This document shows, piece after piece, positions 32,179 to 44,700 of a stretch of 64,000 bases of DNA (positions within the stretch are counted from its first letter, which is position 1; each line of letters starts with the position of its first letter). Below the pieces are notes generated by a model, which was given only the letters and a program-made list of their open reading frames with translations, searched no databases and was not told where the DNA came from. Position numbers and translations under genes: made by a program. The DNA is from Ashinkailepas kermadecensis (lineage: Eukaryota > Arthropoda > Thecostraca > Neolepadidae): positions 1-64,000 of the forward strand of contig JAOTOM010002666.1 of the NCBI GenBank assembly GCA_034440615.1. Direction: 5' to 3'.

Positions 32179-32620
32179 ACGAAACCACCAAATATGGCAC
32201 AAGACTATCAGATGGCAGCAATTAGCAAAACGTAGAAGACCTAGCAGAAACCGGAAAATCACACGAAGTGTGGCGAATGTGCCGAATGCGCATTCGCGCA
32301 TCGTTCGTACACTTGCACGAACGTTGGCGTTTTGGAGACCGGGCGTTATTAACTGGAATGTGTGAAATTTGAAAACAATTTATATTTGTATTGTACCGGT
32401 GCTTTAATTGCACAGGTGTAATTTCAGTTGAGGTCACTTATCAAAGGATACCAAAGGAAAACCTTCAAACTGGATGGGGAGTTGGGTTAAAATACGGTGA
32501 TTCAGAAACGATGATGGCAGATTGTGATGACAGATACACCCCCTTTCACATGGCAATTAAATTGGTTACTAATTATTTTGTTTAAACAAATTAAAATGAG
32601 CCCCTTTGAAACATAGTGGT
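32179..32620. other. No supported gene
   Basis: Anonymous sequence between LINE E2 and a tandem repeat. No domain or repeat was recognised. Confidence 0.35.
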
Positions 32621-32624
32621 CCAA

Positions 32625-33520
32625 ATCCAATGCGAGAAAAATGCGAGGCGACCGAGGAAATCAGTTTGACCTTTGACCTTTGAAAATAGTTCGACTTCGT
32701 AACATTATAATACGGCACAAGCCACGTCAAATGACACACCATTGGCAGAAATTGAACCATAGCGATGAATCGCGAGGACTTCGGACAATTCAAACCAGCC
32801 TTTGACCTTGAGGTTTGACCTTGACACATCTCGGTTTCAAAATGTTACTCGAGGGTTCACCATGGGCTATCGCTTGATAGTGGATCTGGGTAGGCTTGGG
32901 CGAAAACGAAAAAAAAATGCGGGGCGACGGAAGAAATCAGCTTGGATTTTGAACCGTCTAGATTATTCCGAAATATCAAGTTTCTGATACCGCACAACAG
33001 GCGACGTCGAATGATATCCATTTTCTGCAAATTGAGGCCATATTAATGAAACGCGAGGTCATATAAAAACTCGATCAAACCTTTGACGTTGACATGTCCA
33101 GGTTTGAAATGTTCACCACTGGCTATCACTTCATACCAGAGTTGGATAGGTTCGAGCGAAAACGGACCAATTTGAGGCAACCGAAGGATCAGCTTGGCCT
33201 TTGTCTTTGAAAAATAATTAGATTGCTTAGCTTTCTGATACGGCAAAACAAGCCACGTCAAATGACGCCAATTTCATGGAACTTGAAGCGATAGCAACCG
33301 AACCTCGCGTTCGGTCGATATCAATTCAATATCGCTATCCAATATATAAAGCTAACCTATGACCTTGAATTTTGACCTTGGCATGGGTCAAACCGGACAC
33401 CGGTTTGAAATGCTACACAATGGTTCACCACAGGCTATCGCTTGATACCAGATTCGGGAAGGTTTGGGCGAAAACGGAAAAAATGGGAGGCAACCGAAGA
33501 AAGCAGGTTTGCGTTGTACA
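32625..33520. repeat. Tandem repeat of ~260-300 bp units, rich in TGACCTTTGACC
   Basis: The anchor gcgaaaacgaaaaaa...gaggcaaccgaagaaatcagcttgg recurs near 32,635, 32,900, 33,153 and 33,465. Between anchors come gccacgtcaaatgac, gaaccatagcgatgaa and ggctatcgcttgata in the same order. Each unit carries one or two TGACCTTTGACCTT-type words, direct repeats of the nuclear receptor half-site. There are three to four copies. Confidence 0.75.
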
Positions 33521-34050
33521 TTGACCGTTACAGTGGTCATGTGAGACCTATATAGTTGTTTCCAGCGTGTTCAGTACAAGCAGAAGCATTTGTGGTAATT
33601 GATTCGAACGATCATAAACCCGTCGCTGAATGCAAGTGCCAATACAAATAACTTTTGGCGAACTCGTCGCTGAATACGAATACGAATACGTTAACTTGAC
33701 TACGCGATTAAGGCTGCCCATGACTCCCTTCCATAGTATTGTAGATATCCAGGGAACACCCAGAGTTACTTTTGTTCAAGATATATTGATATATGCGCAG
33801 GGGAATGCAACCTATGAGGTATAACGCCTTACGATGATACAAATTTGTTGCCTCGCAAAGCGCAATTTTCCATCCAAGCGAAAACACAAGATGGTCAAGG
33901 TTCATGCTATTCAAGAATGGCCTGGAAGCAGAAATTTCTAACGTTTGCTGATTTACTACTCGGAGACTTTGTGACGACAGATAGCCTGTGCGGCCTGATT
34001 GGCTAGATCGGCTTGTTTATATTTTCAGTGATTTTCTTGCATATATATTT
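33521..34050. other. No supported gene
   Basis: Anonymous sequence. A gacctatatagttg word near 33,545 resembles a TATA element, but nothing downstream supports a gene. Confidence 0.35.
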
Positions 34051-34600
34051 TCACTTTATAGATAACAAAGTAGAATTTGCAGCCATCATGGTCATGTAGC
34101 TGAGGCTTGGGGGGGGACAAGAAATAGATTGAGGAGGACAAATCGCCACTTCTAAGAAATGTGGGGGGGGGGGGGCATGTCCCGCCCAGCCCCCACCCAC
34201 CGAGGTTACACACATGGTCGTGTATGTTACTAATTGACTGATGTCGGTTGGGCCACACTTGCTGAGGGCAAGGTGCAATTTGTGCATAGTGAATGATTTG
34301 CTGCATTCTTCTGTGGTTACAAAAATACAATTTGTACTGAAGGCGATGGCATCCAGAGAGCTTACTATAGTGATGCCGTAGGTGTTGTTGCCAGAGACGC
34401 TGGCGTAGTGTAGTTTGTAGTGGTCTATGACTTCTTGTGGGTCAGTGATGTGCCGTCCTCTTACCGTCGACTGGGAGAAGGGGCCTGATGGTGGGCGTTT
34501 CAGGTTTAAGCGCTTCATCAGGTCCCAGTCTCTGCCGGTACGGATGAAACTATTGAATTGTGACGCGAAGGAAACTTGCAACATTTACACCAGGCGGACA
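34051..34600 (-). pseudogene. LINE linker fragment (endonuclease to reverse transcriptase)
   Basis: The minus-strand frame 34,584-34,051 includes FNSFIRTGRDWDLMKRL, TVRGRHITDPQEVIDHYKLHYASVSGNN and MHKLHLALSKCGPTDI. This order (a W/R-rich segment, a T-DPQE-ID-L--HFA-VS block, then ALSKCG-T) is the linker between endonuclease and reverse transcriptase in I-type LINEs. The match stops at DIS near 34,235, where a C/G-rich MITE-like stretch with a run of about 14 G (34,164-34,178) follows. Only this fragment remains. Confidence 0.55.
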
Positions 34601-36430
34601 TTCGGCAGAGTCTGGACCGATATTCGAAACGTCTAACAAATCATAGGCTACGCATCGTGTGCGCCATTGGTCTGCGCATGCACAGCAAGACACTAGCGTG
34701 CGTATACCGGAGGTCGCTGTACTGTATACGTGCAATGAACTTGGCTACACTGAACATGGAAGCCCATGTGGTGCGGGTCAACGTGCGCCATGTCCTGCGG
34801 GCATGTTTGAAGACGCAGCCCATGGGCTTACATTAGCCTTACTTGTACTAATACAAATAATTACACAATGTTGAACGGACAAAGTGCAAACAAACGTCAA
34901 GCGTTCACCCCTTGACTGAGTAAGACAATATAATTATTACAGATACGCCTAGCTCCCTTTTATTATATTATCATTGAAAGTGCTCCCAATATCGCGAGGG
35001 AGTTCCCAAGGAAAATGTATTGTTATGACCATAAACATTCCTATGCTTCCTGGAGTTGAGCAGTTTCATATGAGGAGAGCGGTAGGTAGAAAACGAGGAA
35101 AGGAGACGAGTGGATGGCTTCATGCCATGGGAAGTAAAATACAATCGAGAAAGCCAACTTATAGTGGCTAAAATACACGAGATTAAAATGATTTCGGAGT
35201 TCAATTAACGTACGATATAAACTGAGTATCATCCTTGGCTATGCCACATGGTGCTAAAATGAAGTGAAAATAAAACGTCTCCATAATGTGGTATGTGCAA
35301 TTTCCACTTCGTTGCCTGTGCATCTTGGTATTCAGATATATGCTATGTCAGTCACACGGGCTGTATCCTTAGGTCAAGTTCATTTCTTGGACAGGACAAA
35401 TCTCCAAGTTGGCTCTTCGAAGTTCGTGCCAGTGTCTGGCCAAGAGAGCGAGAGCTTCACCATGAACGAATGGCCTCGTTTTCATCCTCAGCGACGTACC
35501 GGAACTGCTGTTCACCGCGTAGTTTGTCCTTTTAACGGCTTACGATTGTTGCAGATGTGAATATATGGGTAGCATCTGGAGCGACAGGCGCCATCTGCCA
35601 CCATACAACTGGTGTATAATGTGAGCATATAAAACTAAGGTTGTTAATACTGATGATCGGCTTGACTAATCAACTTCAGCCGCCAGCCATTGCCCTGCAA
35701 GTCAGCTCAGCTACCAAATTTGCCCGCTCCGCACGCACCTCGCACACCCCGCAGTCAGTCGCTTGAACATGACCGGTCAGGCAGTAATTGGGGATTGAGC
35801 TGAGTGTTGTGTCGGTCGCAACTCCAGAGCCGAGCTACTGCCATGCACTAAGGGAAACTTTGAAGACATTTGATGAAATACTCGGTTAAATATTTCAACC
35901 GAAGTATTTGCCACTACGTGCAAAATCTTTCACTGGAGCAGAGGACTCTCAGAACGCTTTAATGTTCTCACTAAAGAACAACCAAAAACCTTCATGTATA
36001 GAAAATCGCCTCCCCTCACAAATATACTACTATCGCGTTTTGAATGATATGTTTGCATTATTTAACCTCGATGGTGCTTCTTGTGTAAGCATACGGGCTG
36101 GCTCTTGAGTTCTTAAACCATGCGAACACTTCCGCCATTATAAGCGTACTATGGTGCATGTCTGTCCACAGGTTGCCAAGACAACTGTTTAGATAATTTC
36201 ACACAATTCACAATATCCCTGCCGGATCGGAATGCTGCGAAATCATTTGTATGCAGCAGGGGAGAAGTTCCATAGGTCGCATTTTGTCAGCCCGCTTTTC
36301 CAGGGCCCCTAATGGCACCCTATACTGATGTAAAAATCAGGCGAAGTGGCATTTCAGGGGAGCCAGCAATTCTAAAGTTAATTTCAAGTCTATAGCAGCC
36401 GAAAGGCACGAAGTCAGGGAGCATCAAAAT
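34601..36430. other. No confirmed gene; weak promoter-like word
   Basis: Frames of 60-98 codons on both strands show no recognisable domain. A CATATAAAACTAAGG word at 35,624-35,638 resembles a TATA box, some 800 bp upstream of a possible first coding exon at 36,438. I would not call a promoter on this alone. Confidence 0.3.
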
Positions 36431-36437
36431 TAACACC

Positions 36438-36591
36438 ATGGACGACAATGAGGTGCTTGAAGAACCAGAGGAACCTTTGGTCAGGTCAGTACAGACGCAG
36501 AAGTCTTTGAAGGGCGCCGTTCCGAAGGGACTGGAAGGTAAAACTTCGCGGTCATGTATATCGCCAGAAGCGGTTCACGGCGCCCTTCAGA
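36438..36591 (+). CDS. Possible first coding exon of a host gene
   Basis: An ATG in strong Kozak context (aacaccATGG) opens a frame encoding an acidic N-terminus, MDDNEVLEEPEEPLVRSVQT, then a basic segment ending GALQR. At 36,591 the sequence reads CTTCAGAG|GTATGATC, a plausible 5' splice site; the frame would otherwise stop at 36,632. I do not recognise the protein and can find no second exon. This is the only place in the window with a start and donor that look natural, but chance is a fair alternative. Confidence 0.25.
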
Positions 36592-36599
36592 GGTATGAT

Positions 36600-38415
36600 C
36601 ATTCTCATGGCATATTTTGGAGAAAAACTTAATCACATTTAGCAAGGTAATGATTTACAACAACAGGTGATTTTCTACGACATTAGGGAAGAGATTTACG
36701 TATCGTGAAAGGAAACGAATGGAAGCTGGATGTCATGAAGGTCAAGTTGGAGAACAAATGTGCCTGATCTAGAGACGCGCAAGGTCAGAGGGGCAACTTG
36801 GCGGAAAAGCTCACCAAGGAAGTGAAGTGACCATCACAGTATATCGTCGAACTTCTTTTCTTAAATTGATGCAGTATGGGTGAAAATATAACGAAGCATG
36901 CTGGAAAACCCCGTATAACACCCATCAAATGCGAATTAACTAATGACTACTTGATGCCCCGAACCTATTTATAGGTTTGGGGTCCGAAGTACTGCCATAT
37001 ATTGGTAAAATTTCACAAATACTGACTAAATTGGAAACCATAAGTTGAAACAGCACATCATGCATACGTTTTGTATCGCTTTACAATATTTGTGACATAG
37101 CGAGCGCAATCGGCTGGCTAGGTACAACAATATCACCAATACCGTTGAATGTGCGTTAGCATTCGGGTGGTTCCCACACTTTTCTTTATATTTTTTGGGG
37201 ACCACAAGGAAACGGCGAGGGGCAGCGCGCCCAAAGTTGGCATATCTGATGATACATCATTTGTACGTCTTTCGAATCCAGGTAATGTTAGGCTACCGAG
37301 CTATGACGTCATCCTTGAAGTCATGCAGAGCCAATTTTACACAAACCTGCATGCATTGGCGGTTGCAGGGCAGTAGACGTGCATCGAAGATGACTCTTGA
37401 TTATGCATTGGACACAGTCAGTCCTGATGTTCGAGGTCATTTTCGAAAGCTTAGTGACCTTTCTAAGGTCAAGGAAGGTTAGTTGCCTGCGACAACTTTT
37501 TTTTACCTTCAACCATCCCTGAGTGAAATGTTTACACAAATATGATTCAGAATCATTCTGACTATATTTCGCTATAAAACTGTCGTTCGTAGTTGCAAAG
37601 CTTAGCTCAAAGTAAAACAACGCCAAACATTCGCAAACATCATCAAAACTCCATACACTAGTTACGGCACATGTTTGCACGCAATTTGTCCTGTTTAGTT
37701 TCCCTCTTCAGACGGCAAATATTTACGCAAGTATCACGAGACGATAAGCGCATTGCCATACGTTACATGGTAACACAAATGCTTGCCATGATTACCAACT
37801 TTAACGAAAGAATAATCTTAATGTGTATTTGTGCATGTACGGGTTGGCTTTGTGTTGAATGGTTGGACAGCTCCAGTTTATTACACCTACCCACACTGGA
37901 TGCTAGTGACGTAGAAATGAAGCCTGTCACAAATGGCTGCACTAATCGGTTTATGTTCGCAGCAGTGCTACCCAATATCATAACTCAGATTATCAACGGT
38001 GTTAACCTCCATTCTGCACTATTAAAGTTATACACTGCAGGATGGAACAGGTCGCACGCTCGATGTCACTTGCCCACACCATCAGCAGCAAGGTCTGATG
38101 TATGGTCCAGCTAGTAGTTGCCCTTGCAGATGGGACTCGGAAATTCACTCCTGTGCCCTAGCGTCGCGCATACGTAGCCGTCTCTGGTCTCCACGCCAAT
38201 CACCAAATCTCCGCCTCCACGCCAATCACCTTCTGAGACGCTGCGGTGACAGGCTGAGCTGCCCTTTACAAGGTCTGTTTGTACACAGGGTACGCTGGGA
38301 TGCTGAGAGAAGCATGGACGATGCCTCCGGTGTGATCGTCTGACATGGCGAGGGTTATCGGAAGCTCGGAGCTCGTCTCACTCCCCTAGTCGATGATCTG
38401 TGCAGTTCGCTGGCT
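36600..38415. other. No supported gene
   Basis: The longest plus frame (37,671-38,114, 147 codons) has no domain that I know. The frame ending at 37,482 runs into AAG|GTTAGT, a donor-like site, but its upstream side has no clear acceptor. A small duplication of ctccacgccaatcacc occurs at about 38,195 and 38,215. Confidence 0.35.
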
Positions 38416-38419
38416 CCCT

Positions 38420-38836
38420 CTAAACAGTAGTGAGACGGAACGGGCGGATTTGGCCCCGTGTCTCGTCCCTGAGCCGGCATCGCAGCACTGCAGACACCTC
38501 CCTGTCACGAGTTGCCAGATTCTCGTCCGACAACACTGCAAGGAGCTCAGAGTGAGTCCAGTGGCCATTACGTTGAAGCACTGGGCTCACTAGCTCTGCG
38601 AGGCGCGGATGTAACACAGCTACGAGCGCAGCGCTTTTGTACAGGTCTTTGGCACTTTGCTGACAGATTCGTTTGATATGAAACCACAACGCTGTATGAT
38701 GTCCAACAATGAATTGAACCAGGAGCACCAGTTCCTCTGATGGTATCGCGCACGATATGCACAGCCACAGGACTTGGAAGGCCAAAGGCAGCCAGCGTGC
38801 GTGATTCAGCGGTCCAAGCCTTCTGCTTGCCACGCT
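38420..38836 (-). pseudogene. Unrecognised protein-like frame at the foldback insertion site
   Basis: The minus-strand frame gives about 140 residues with ordinary protein composition, including LWFHIKRICQQSAKDLYKSA, LHPRLAELVSPVLQRNGHW and THSELLAVLSDENLATRDRE. It is not repetitive and not biased by an array. The foldback element (from 38,846) inserted just inside its 5' side, and sequence read beyond the junction belongs to the transposon. I cannot assign a family. It may be an exon or relic of a gene, transposon-derived or not. Confidence 0.3.
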
Positions 38837-38845
38837 TGCTGGGAC
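38837..38845. other. Target-site duplication, left copy (TGCTGGGAC)
   Basis: Exact 9-bp direct repeat of 41,070-41,078 bordering the foldback element. Confidence 0.85.
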
Positions 38846-41069
38846 GGGTGGGTCTACTCCTTGCCCTCGGTTGCCCTGGGTTGTTGCCGTGCCCATGCTT
38901 CGAAACTACCGAACCGAATTTCATCAAAACTTCACCAATTGATGCATTGGGGTCGATTTACTTGGGACTTTTTAATATGGTGACTCACCGTTACGTAAAG
39001 CTATTAAATTACTCATTAAATTGGGAGCGGCCCTTTTGAAAATGTTGCGGTGCCCATGCTCCTAAACGGACCGACTGAATTTCATGAAACCTTCACCAAT
39101 CGATGTAGCCTAGTCGATTACTTGGGACTTTACAATACGGTAGCTTTGACCTTGACCTAAGGTCGCAAAATAAGTGCATCTTTATCTTCAATTGTTGCGG
39201 TGGCCATGCTCCTAAACTATTAAACCGAATTTCATGAAACCTTCACATATCGACGTGACATGGTCGATATACCTGGGACTTTTGAATATGGTGACTTTGA
39301 CTTTAGGTCAAGGTCACCAAAAACCATAAAACCATTTGTAAGACTATTTGCCACGCCCATGCTCCGAAACTACTGAATAAAATGCAATTAAACCTTCGCC
39401 AATCGAGGTGACGTGGTCGATATACGAGGACTTTTGAATATGGTGACCTTGGCTTTAGGCCAAGGTCACCAAAATACGCAAAATCGCTTGTATGGCTATT
39501 TGCCATGCCCATCCTCCGAAATTACGGAACCGAATTTGATGAAACATTCATCAATCGACGTGGAATGGCTGATATACTCTGGATTTTTAAATATGATGAC
39601 CTTGGCTTTAGGTCAAGGTCATCAAACATGCACAAAGCTCTTTTTAAGGGTTGTTGCGGTGCCCATGCTCCGAAAGTAGTGAACCAAATTTCATGAAACT
39701 TTTACCAATCGACGTGACGTAGTCGATATACTTCGGACTTTTTAATATGGTGACATTGGCCGTAGGTCAAGGTTATACAAAAATGCTTGAAACTCATTTG
39801 AAGGGTTGTTGCACCGCTCATGCTCCGAATTTCATGAACCGAATTTCATGAATCCTTCACCAATCGACGCGACGTGGTCGATATACTTGGAACTTCACAA
39901 CTTGAACTTCATAAGTTGAAATAGAGATGGTGTTTCAATCTCACAAATAACCATTAAACAATGCTTAATCAGTTTTGTGCATTTTTTTAAAACCTTAAGC
40001 AGAAAGCAAGGTCACCGTATTCAAATGTTCCAAGTATATCGATCACGTCACGTCGATTGGTGAAGGTTTCGTGAAATTCGGTTGAGTACTTTCTGAGCAC
40101 AGGCGCCGCGACAAACCATAAAAAGAGTTTCAAACATTTTTGATGATCTTGACCTGAGGCCAAGATCACTATATTGAAAAGTCCCAAGTATATCGACCAC
40201 GCCACGTCGTTTGGTGAAGGTTTCATCAAATTCGGTTCAGTACTTTCGGAACATAGGCGGCGCAACAACCCTGAAAAAGAGGTTCATGCATCTTTGATGA
40301 CCTTGACCAAAAGCCAAGGTCACCATATATAAAAGACCCGAGTGTATTGGCCATTCCACGTCGATTGGTGAATGTTTCATCAAATTCGGTTATGTACTTT
40401 CTGAGTATGGGCGTGGCAAATAGTCTTAAAAACGATTTTGTGTATTTTGGTGACCTTAACCTAAAGCTAAGGTCACCATATTCAGAAGTCCCACGTATAT
40501 TGACCACGTCACGTCGATTGGCGAAGGTTTCATTCAATTTTGATTCGGTAGTTTCGGAGCATGGGCGTGACAAATGGTCATAAAAAATCCTTTTGTGCTG
40601 TTTGGGGACCTAGACCTAAAGCCAAGGTCACCATATACAAAAGCCCCAAGTATATCGACTATGTCGCGTCGATTGTTCAAGGTTTCATGAAATTCGGTTC
40701 AGTAGTTTAGGAGCATGGGCACCGCAACAATTAAAAGTAAGATGTATTTATTTTGCAACCTTAGGGCAAGGTCAAGATCACCGTATTGTAAATTCCCAAG
40801 TAAATCGACTATGCTGCATTGATTGGTGATGGTTTCATGAAATTCAGTCCACCTGTTTAGGAGCATGGGCACCGCAACATTTTCAAAATGACCGCTCCCT
40901 ATTTAATGGGTAATTTAATAGCTTTACGTAATGGTGAGAGCCACCACATTCAAAAGTTCCAAGTAAATCGATCCCAATGCATCGATTGGTGAAGATTTGA
41001 TGAAATTCGGTTTTGTAGTTTCCGAGCATGGGCACGGCAACAACCCAGGGCAATAGAGTAGACCCACCC
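38846..41069. mobile_element. Foldback DNA transposon with ~1-kb inverted arms and 9-bp target duplication
   Basis: The left end GGGTGGGTCTACTC and right end GAGTAGACCCACCC are perfect inverted repeats, and inverted similarity continues inward for about 1.05 kb per arm around a loop of roughly 100 bp (about 39,900-40,010). Each arm consists of seven ~155-bp subunits with the core gcccatgctccgaaac...ccgaatttcatgaaaccttcaccaatcgacgtgacgtgg...ggtcaaggtcacc. TGCTGGGAC flanks both sides exactly (38,837-38,845 and 41,070-41,078). Nine-base duplications with long inverted repeats point to MULE (MuDR) or similar superfamilies. There is no transposase frame, so it is non-autonomous. Confidence 0.88.
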
Positions 41070-41078
41070 TGCTGGGAC
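41070..41078. other. Target-site duplication, right copy (TGCTGGGAC)
   Basis: Exact 9-bp direct repeat of 38,837-38,845, immediately after the right inverted repeat end. Confidence 0.85.
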
Positions 41079-41522
41079 ATGGCTGGGCACCCCTCTTAAC
41101 AGCTGATGCAACAGCATCTGGTCGTAGCTGTTGTATCAGCTGTACCGATGTTGTACCGATTCATTTGTCTTTGACTAATTATTAATACACTGCACATCAC
41201 ATGCAATATTTTCATCTTACTAATATTAGATTCACAACTCAAAACTCAATATCCTTTTCATTCTTCAAACTTCGAATTACATCGTCTATAATCCATATTC
41301 GATGTTTAGCTTGCTTCTCCTGCAACCGGTGGATGCGTGGTTCATATTATCTTGTAATATACTCTTCTTCATACACAGTCTTCATACTACCCTTCTTATT
41401 ATTAAGAGGACTTGGTGTTAGCTGTGAGCTACCAAACATAAAACTAAAGTAATGAGTCATTACTAAATACATTGACAGTGGGAACAACTTTGAAGCAGTA
41501 TAAGATTGAAGCAGTATAAGAA
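41079..41522. other. No supported gene
   Basis: AT-rich anonymous sequence. No domain, repeat or RNA gene was recognised. Confidence 0.35.
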
Positions 41523-41645
41523 GGGGACGAGTGGTCTAGGGGTAAGATGCTCGTCTCACCTGTCGCTACTCTTCGCCCGCGACCAATCGGCGTGAGAGAT
41601 TGGCGACGCTACATGACTCGACGGTCGACGTGTCGTAAAACCAAT
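41523..41645 (+). repeat. tRNA-like SINE head
   Basis: ggggacgagtggtctagggg followed by taagatgctcgtctcacctg resembles the D arm and anticodon arm of a tRNA: GTGGTCTAGGGGTA-GATGCTCG is a good box A context. The T arm is missing or diverged; the expected ggttcgantcc is not seen. Words like this occur at the head of tRNA-derived SINEs in several invertebrates. It is not a functional tRNA. Confidence 0.4.
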
Positions 41646-41776
41646 AACCAACCGAAGCAGTATAAGAATATATTAATAGATGGTTGTCACACAAGATTTC
41701 TAAAAGTTCAGCAAAATGAACTACAAAGAAGTAAAGCTACTCTTTCAAATTTGATTAGTATGTCATCATGGTTAAT

Positions 41777-44700
41777 CTATGCATTATATTTTAACAGCAA
41801 TGTACAGAGATTTGAGTGCAGTGCGGCTTTAAATGCGGCCAGGTCCATTAAGGTTACTACATCATCAGGTAATAGATTCCATGTGGGATAGCATCTGAGG
41901 CTCAGAAATATTTTCCCACAATCCACTGATGCACCTCTGTGAGCCAATTTCAGTGAATGTCCATATGAGTTCGTCAATGGTCCCAGCACAAACATGTCGG
42001 GGATCTTGATAGAAGAATGGCCATGAAAGATCTTCCAACATTTGATAGTGTCTGCTCGAATCAGTCTACCTTTCACAGAGTACATTTTTTTGCGATCTGG
42101 CGCCATAATCCAAACCATCCGTCCCCTCTATGTTCCGTGTCCACCTTCTCTCTACTGACTCTAGTCGTCTTAAATCGCCTCTGTATCCTGTACTTCAAAC
42201 GCAAGAGGAAAATTCAAAGAGAGGTGTGATATGAGCAATACACAGGCTTTTCATAAATTCAGGAGAACGACATAAAGTAGAACTTAGTAAGTTGCTGGCC
42301 AGACTTCCAGTATTTTTTTGTACAATACCAGCAATGTTTTTATGGAAACGCAAGCCAATGTCTACTGTGATGCTTAAGTCAGTAGGCATCTTCACAAAGT
42401 TTATCCGAATTCCATCCAGGTAATAATGTCCATAAGGGGCAAGATTATTCTAGTCATACGAACTACGGTGTGCTTTAACAACTGCACATTTGTTGAAGTT
42501 CATTGGTTGACATGAACTGGCAGTATTAACCAGTGCATCCACATCTGTTTCGTCCTGTGAAATACCAGCCAGCAGGTCTGTAATATATTTGTACTTCAGT
42601 TTGATGTATATCTTTAGGCCATCTGCAAAAACCTTGAACTGGGAGTGCATACCACGAGGTACATAATTAACGTAAATCAAGAATAGCGCAGGACATAGTA
42701 CAGAACCATTCGATACTTCGGATTGCTGGAAGAGCCAGAGACAAGAACTTTCATTTCCCTCCTAGAGATAAAATGTTGAATTCAGATGAGGATTATCTCT
42801 GAAATTCCCAGAACTATCAGTTTTGTTGGTATCAAAGCATGATTTACAACATCAAATGCCTTTGAGAAATCAAAGAAAATTGCATCCACCATATAGCCCT
42901 CATCTAGCCAGGTAGACAGTCTCGTATGTCAGCAATAGCTGATCATCTACAGAACGTCCGTGACGGAAGGTAAATTGACCTTGGTTCAGCAAGTGGTGGT
43001 CTTTCAAATATCCTGTCATGTCTCAACAATTAGGGTTCAATAATTTTACATGGAGCAGAAATAAGACTCGCTGGGCGATAATTGAGTGGCTCGTGCCTTG
43101 AATCCTTCTTTAAAGATTGGAATAACTTGTGAGCTCTTCCGACATTCAGGAAGGCTTCCACTAGTGAGAGATGATTTAAACCGATTAAAAATGGTTTTAC
43201 AAGCTCCTCACGACATGATGCAATGAATTGAGGGTGGATCCCGTCGGGATCCAGGCTGGAGGACCCATCAACTTCACCCAAAATTCTGAGCACATCAGCT
43301 TTTGCAATCTCACTGCTTTGCAGTACTGTTTCAATAGTTTGGTGTGGGGCTGGGTTTGCTAGTCTATATGTACAATATACTGAGGAAAATTCCCCAGCAA
43401 ATATCTTAGCCATTTCCTGGCATTCATTCGTGAGTCCATCAGTTAGTATCACCTCAATGGCCCCAGGGATGTTCCGGCTATTTTCTGATGTAGTATGCAT
43501 TAATGAAATTCCTTGGATGATGGCCTGGAAATCAATGACAACTCAAACTGTATCTGGGAGTGAATACTTACTAAGGCTTCTACACTGTCTATATAAATAT
43601 TGGAACGATATCAGGGAAACTGAGATCAGTGTAAATTGTCTCCCATGTTGGCTTCTGTTTTGTTGTTTAATATAACTAAGAATGGCTCTTAGATGCTCCC
43701 GGGTTTTAGACATTGTGTGAGCAATAAAGTACAACCCTTATCGTTACTTTTGATGTCAACTCAGCACCTCCTGGTATATTGAAGGTCGTATATATATTTT
43801 ATTTACACACAATATTCTGTTTTGTTTGTACTTTTCCATGCAAACTTTCGCCTGTTTAATAGACTCTGAGGAGGTCTGGCCGGCCGTGGAGGATGTACCT
43901 TTGGCACAACTCTGAGCATGCATAAATCTGTAAGAGCTGATGATATTTCTAGGAACCTTTTGTACATACCACTAGTGTCCGGAGGCTGAAGCTCAAGCTT
44001 CCAGTCGTACTCAGACAGACATTCCTAAATAGCTACGTAATTCCCTGTATACCAACACCCTTTCAGCGCTGGAAATACAACGCTCGTTGTATTGCTTGGT
44101 ATGGCTAATTTGTTTGCCTGGAAATAATAGTCAATTAGAATAGGACAGTGCTGACATTTGGGAAGGGGGGGGGCAAGATCCCCACCAGTCACACTCTATC
44201 TACTTCAGATGTTAAAACTAAGTCAAGGGTGTTCCCAAAATTTACAAAGGTATGCTGGTGAATCCATTGAGCCAGGCCAATAACATGAAAACAGTCAACA
44301 AAAGATCTATCTGTGTGAGTAATACCCACTGTGCCAGCAGCACCATCTGGCCAGTGCACTGATGATAAGTTGAATTGTCCTAGAGTAATTATCTAGAGTA
44401 ATATCTAATTATCTCTAATTATCATCACAACAATCAGTAAAAAAAAACAAAGATACAAATGCTTGGCTTTGACACTTCGAATTTGAAAGAGAATGCCCTT
44501 CAAGGATAGCATCCATTGGATTTGAAGGAGGAGGACACACACTATGCATAGGCAGAAGTCATTCAGAAAATACCATGAACATTGCGAGTGGAGACCCTGA
44601 TTGATCCAAACTTAATTCCATGTTTTACATATAAACAAACACCATGCATGGGAATGGGACCAGCTGTGTCAGTTCTCACTATCGCATATCGTGCTATATC

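Noticed and set aside
34659..34874. Cys-rich frame suggesting an EGF-like exon
   Set aside because: Cysteine spacing does not fit an EGF or related module, and no splice sites support it.
41523..41600. Functional tRNA gene
   Set aside because: Only the D and anticodon arm region is recognisable; no box B or acceptor stem closure.
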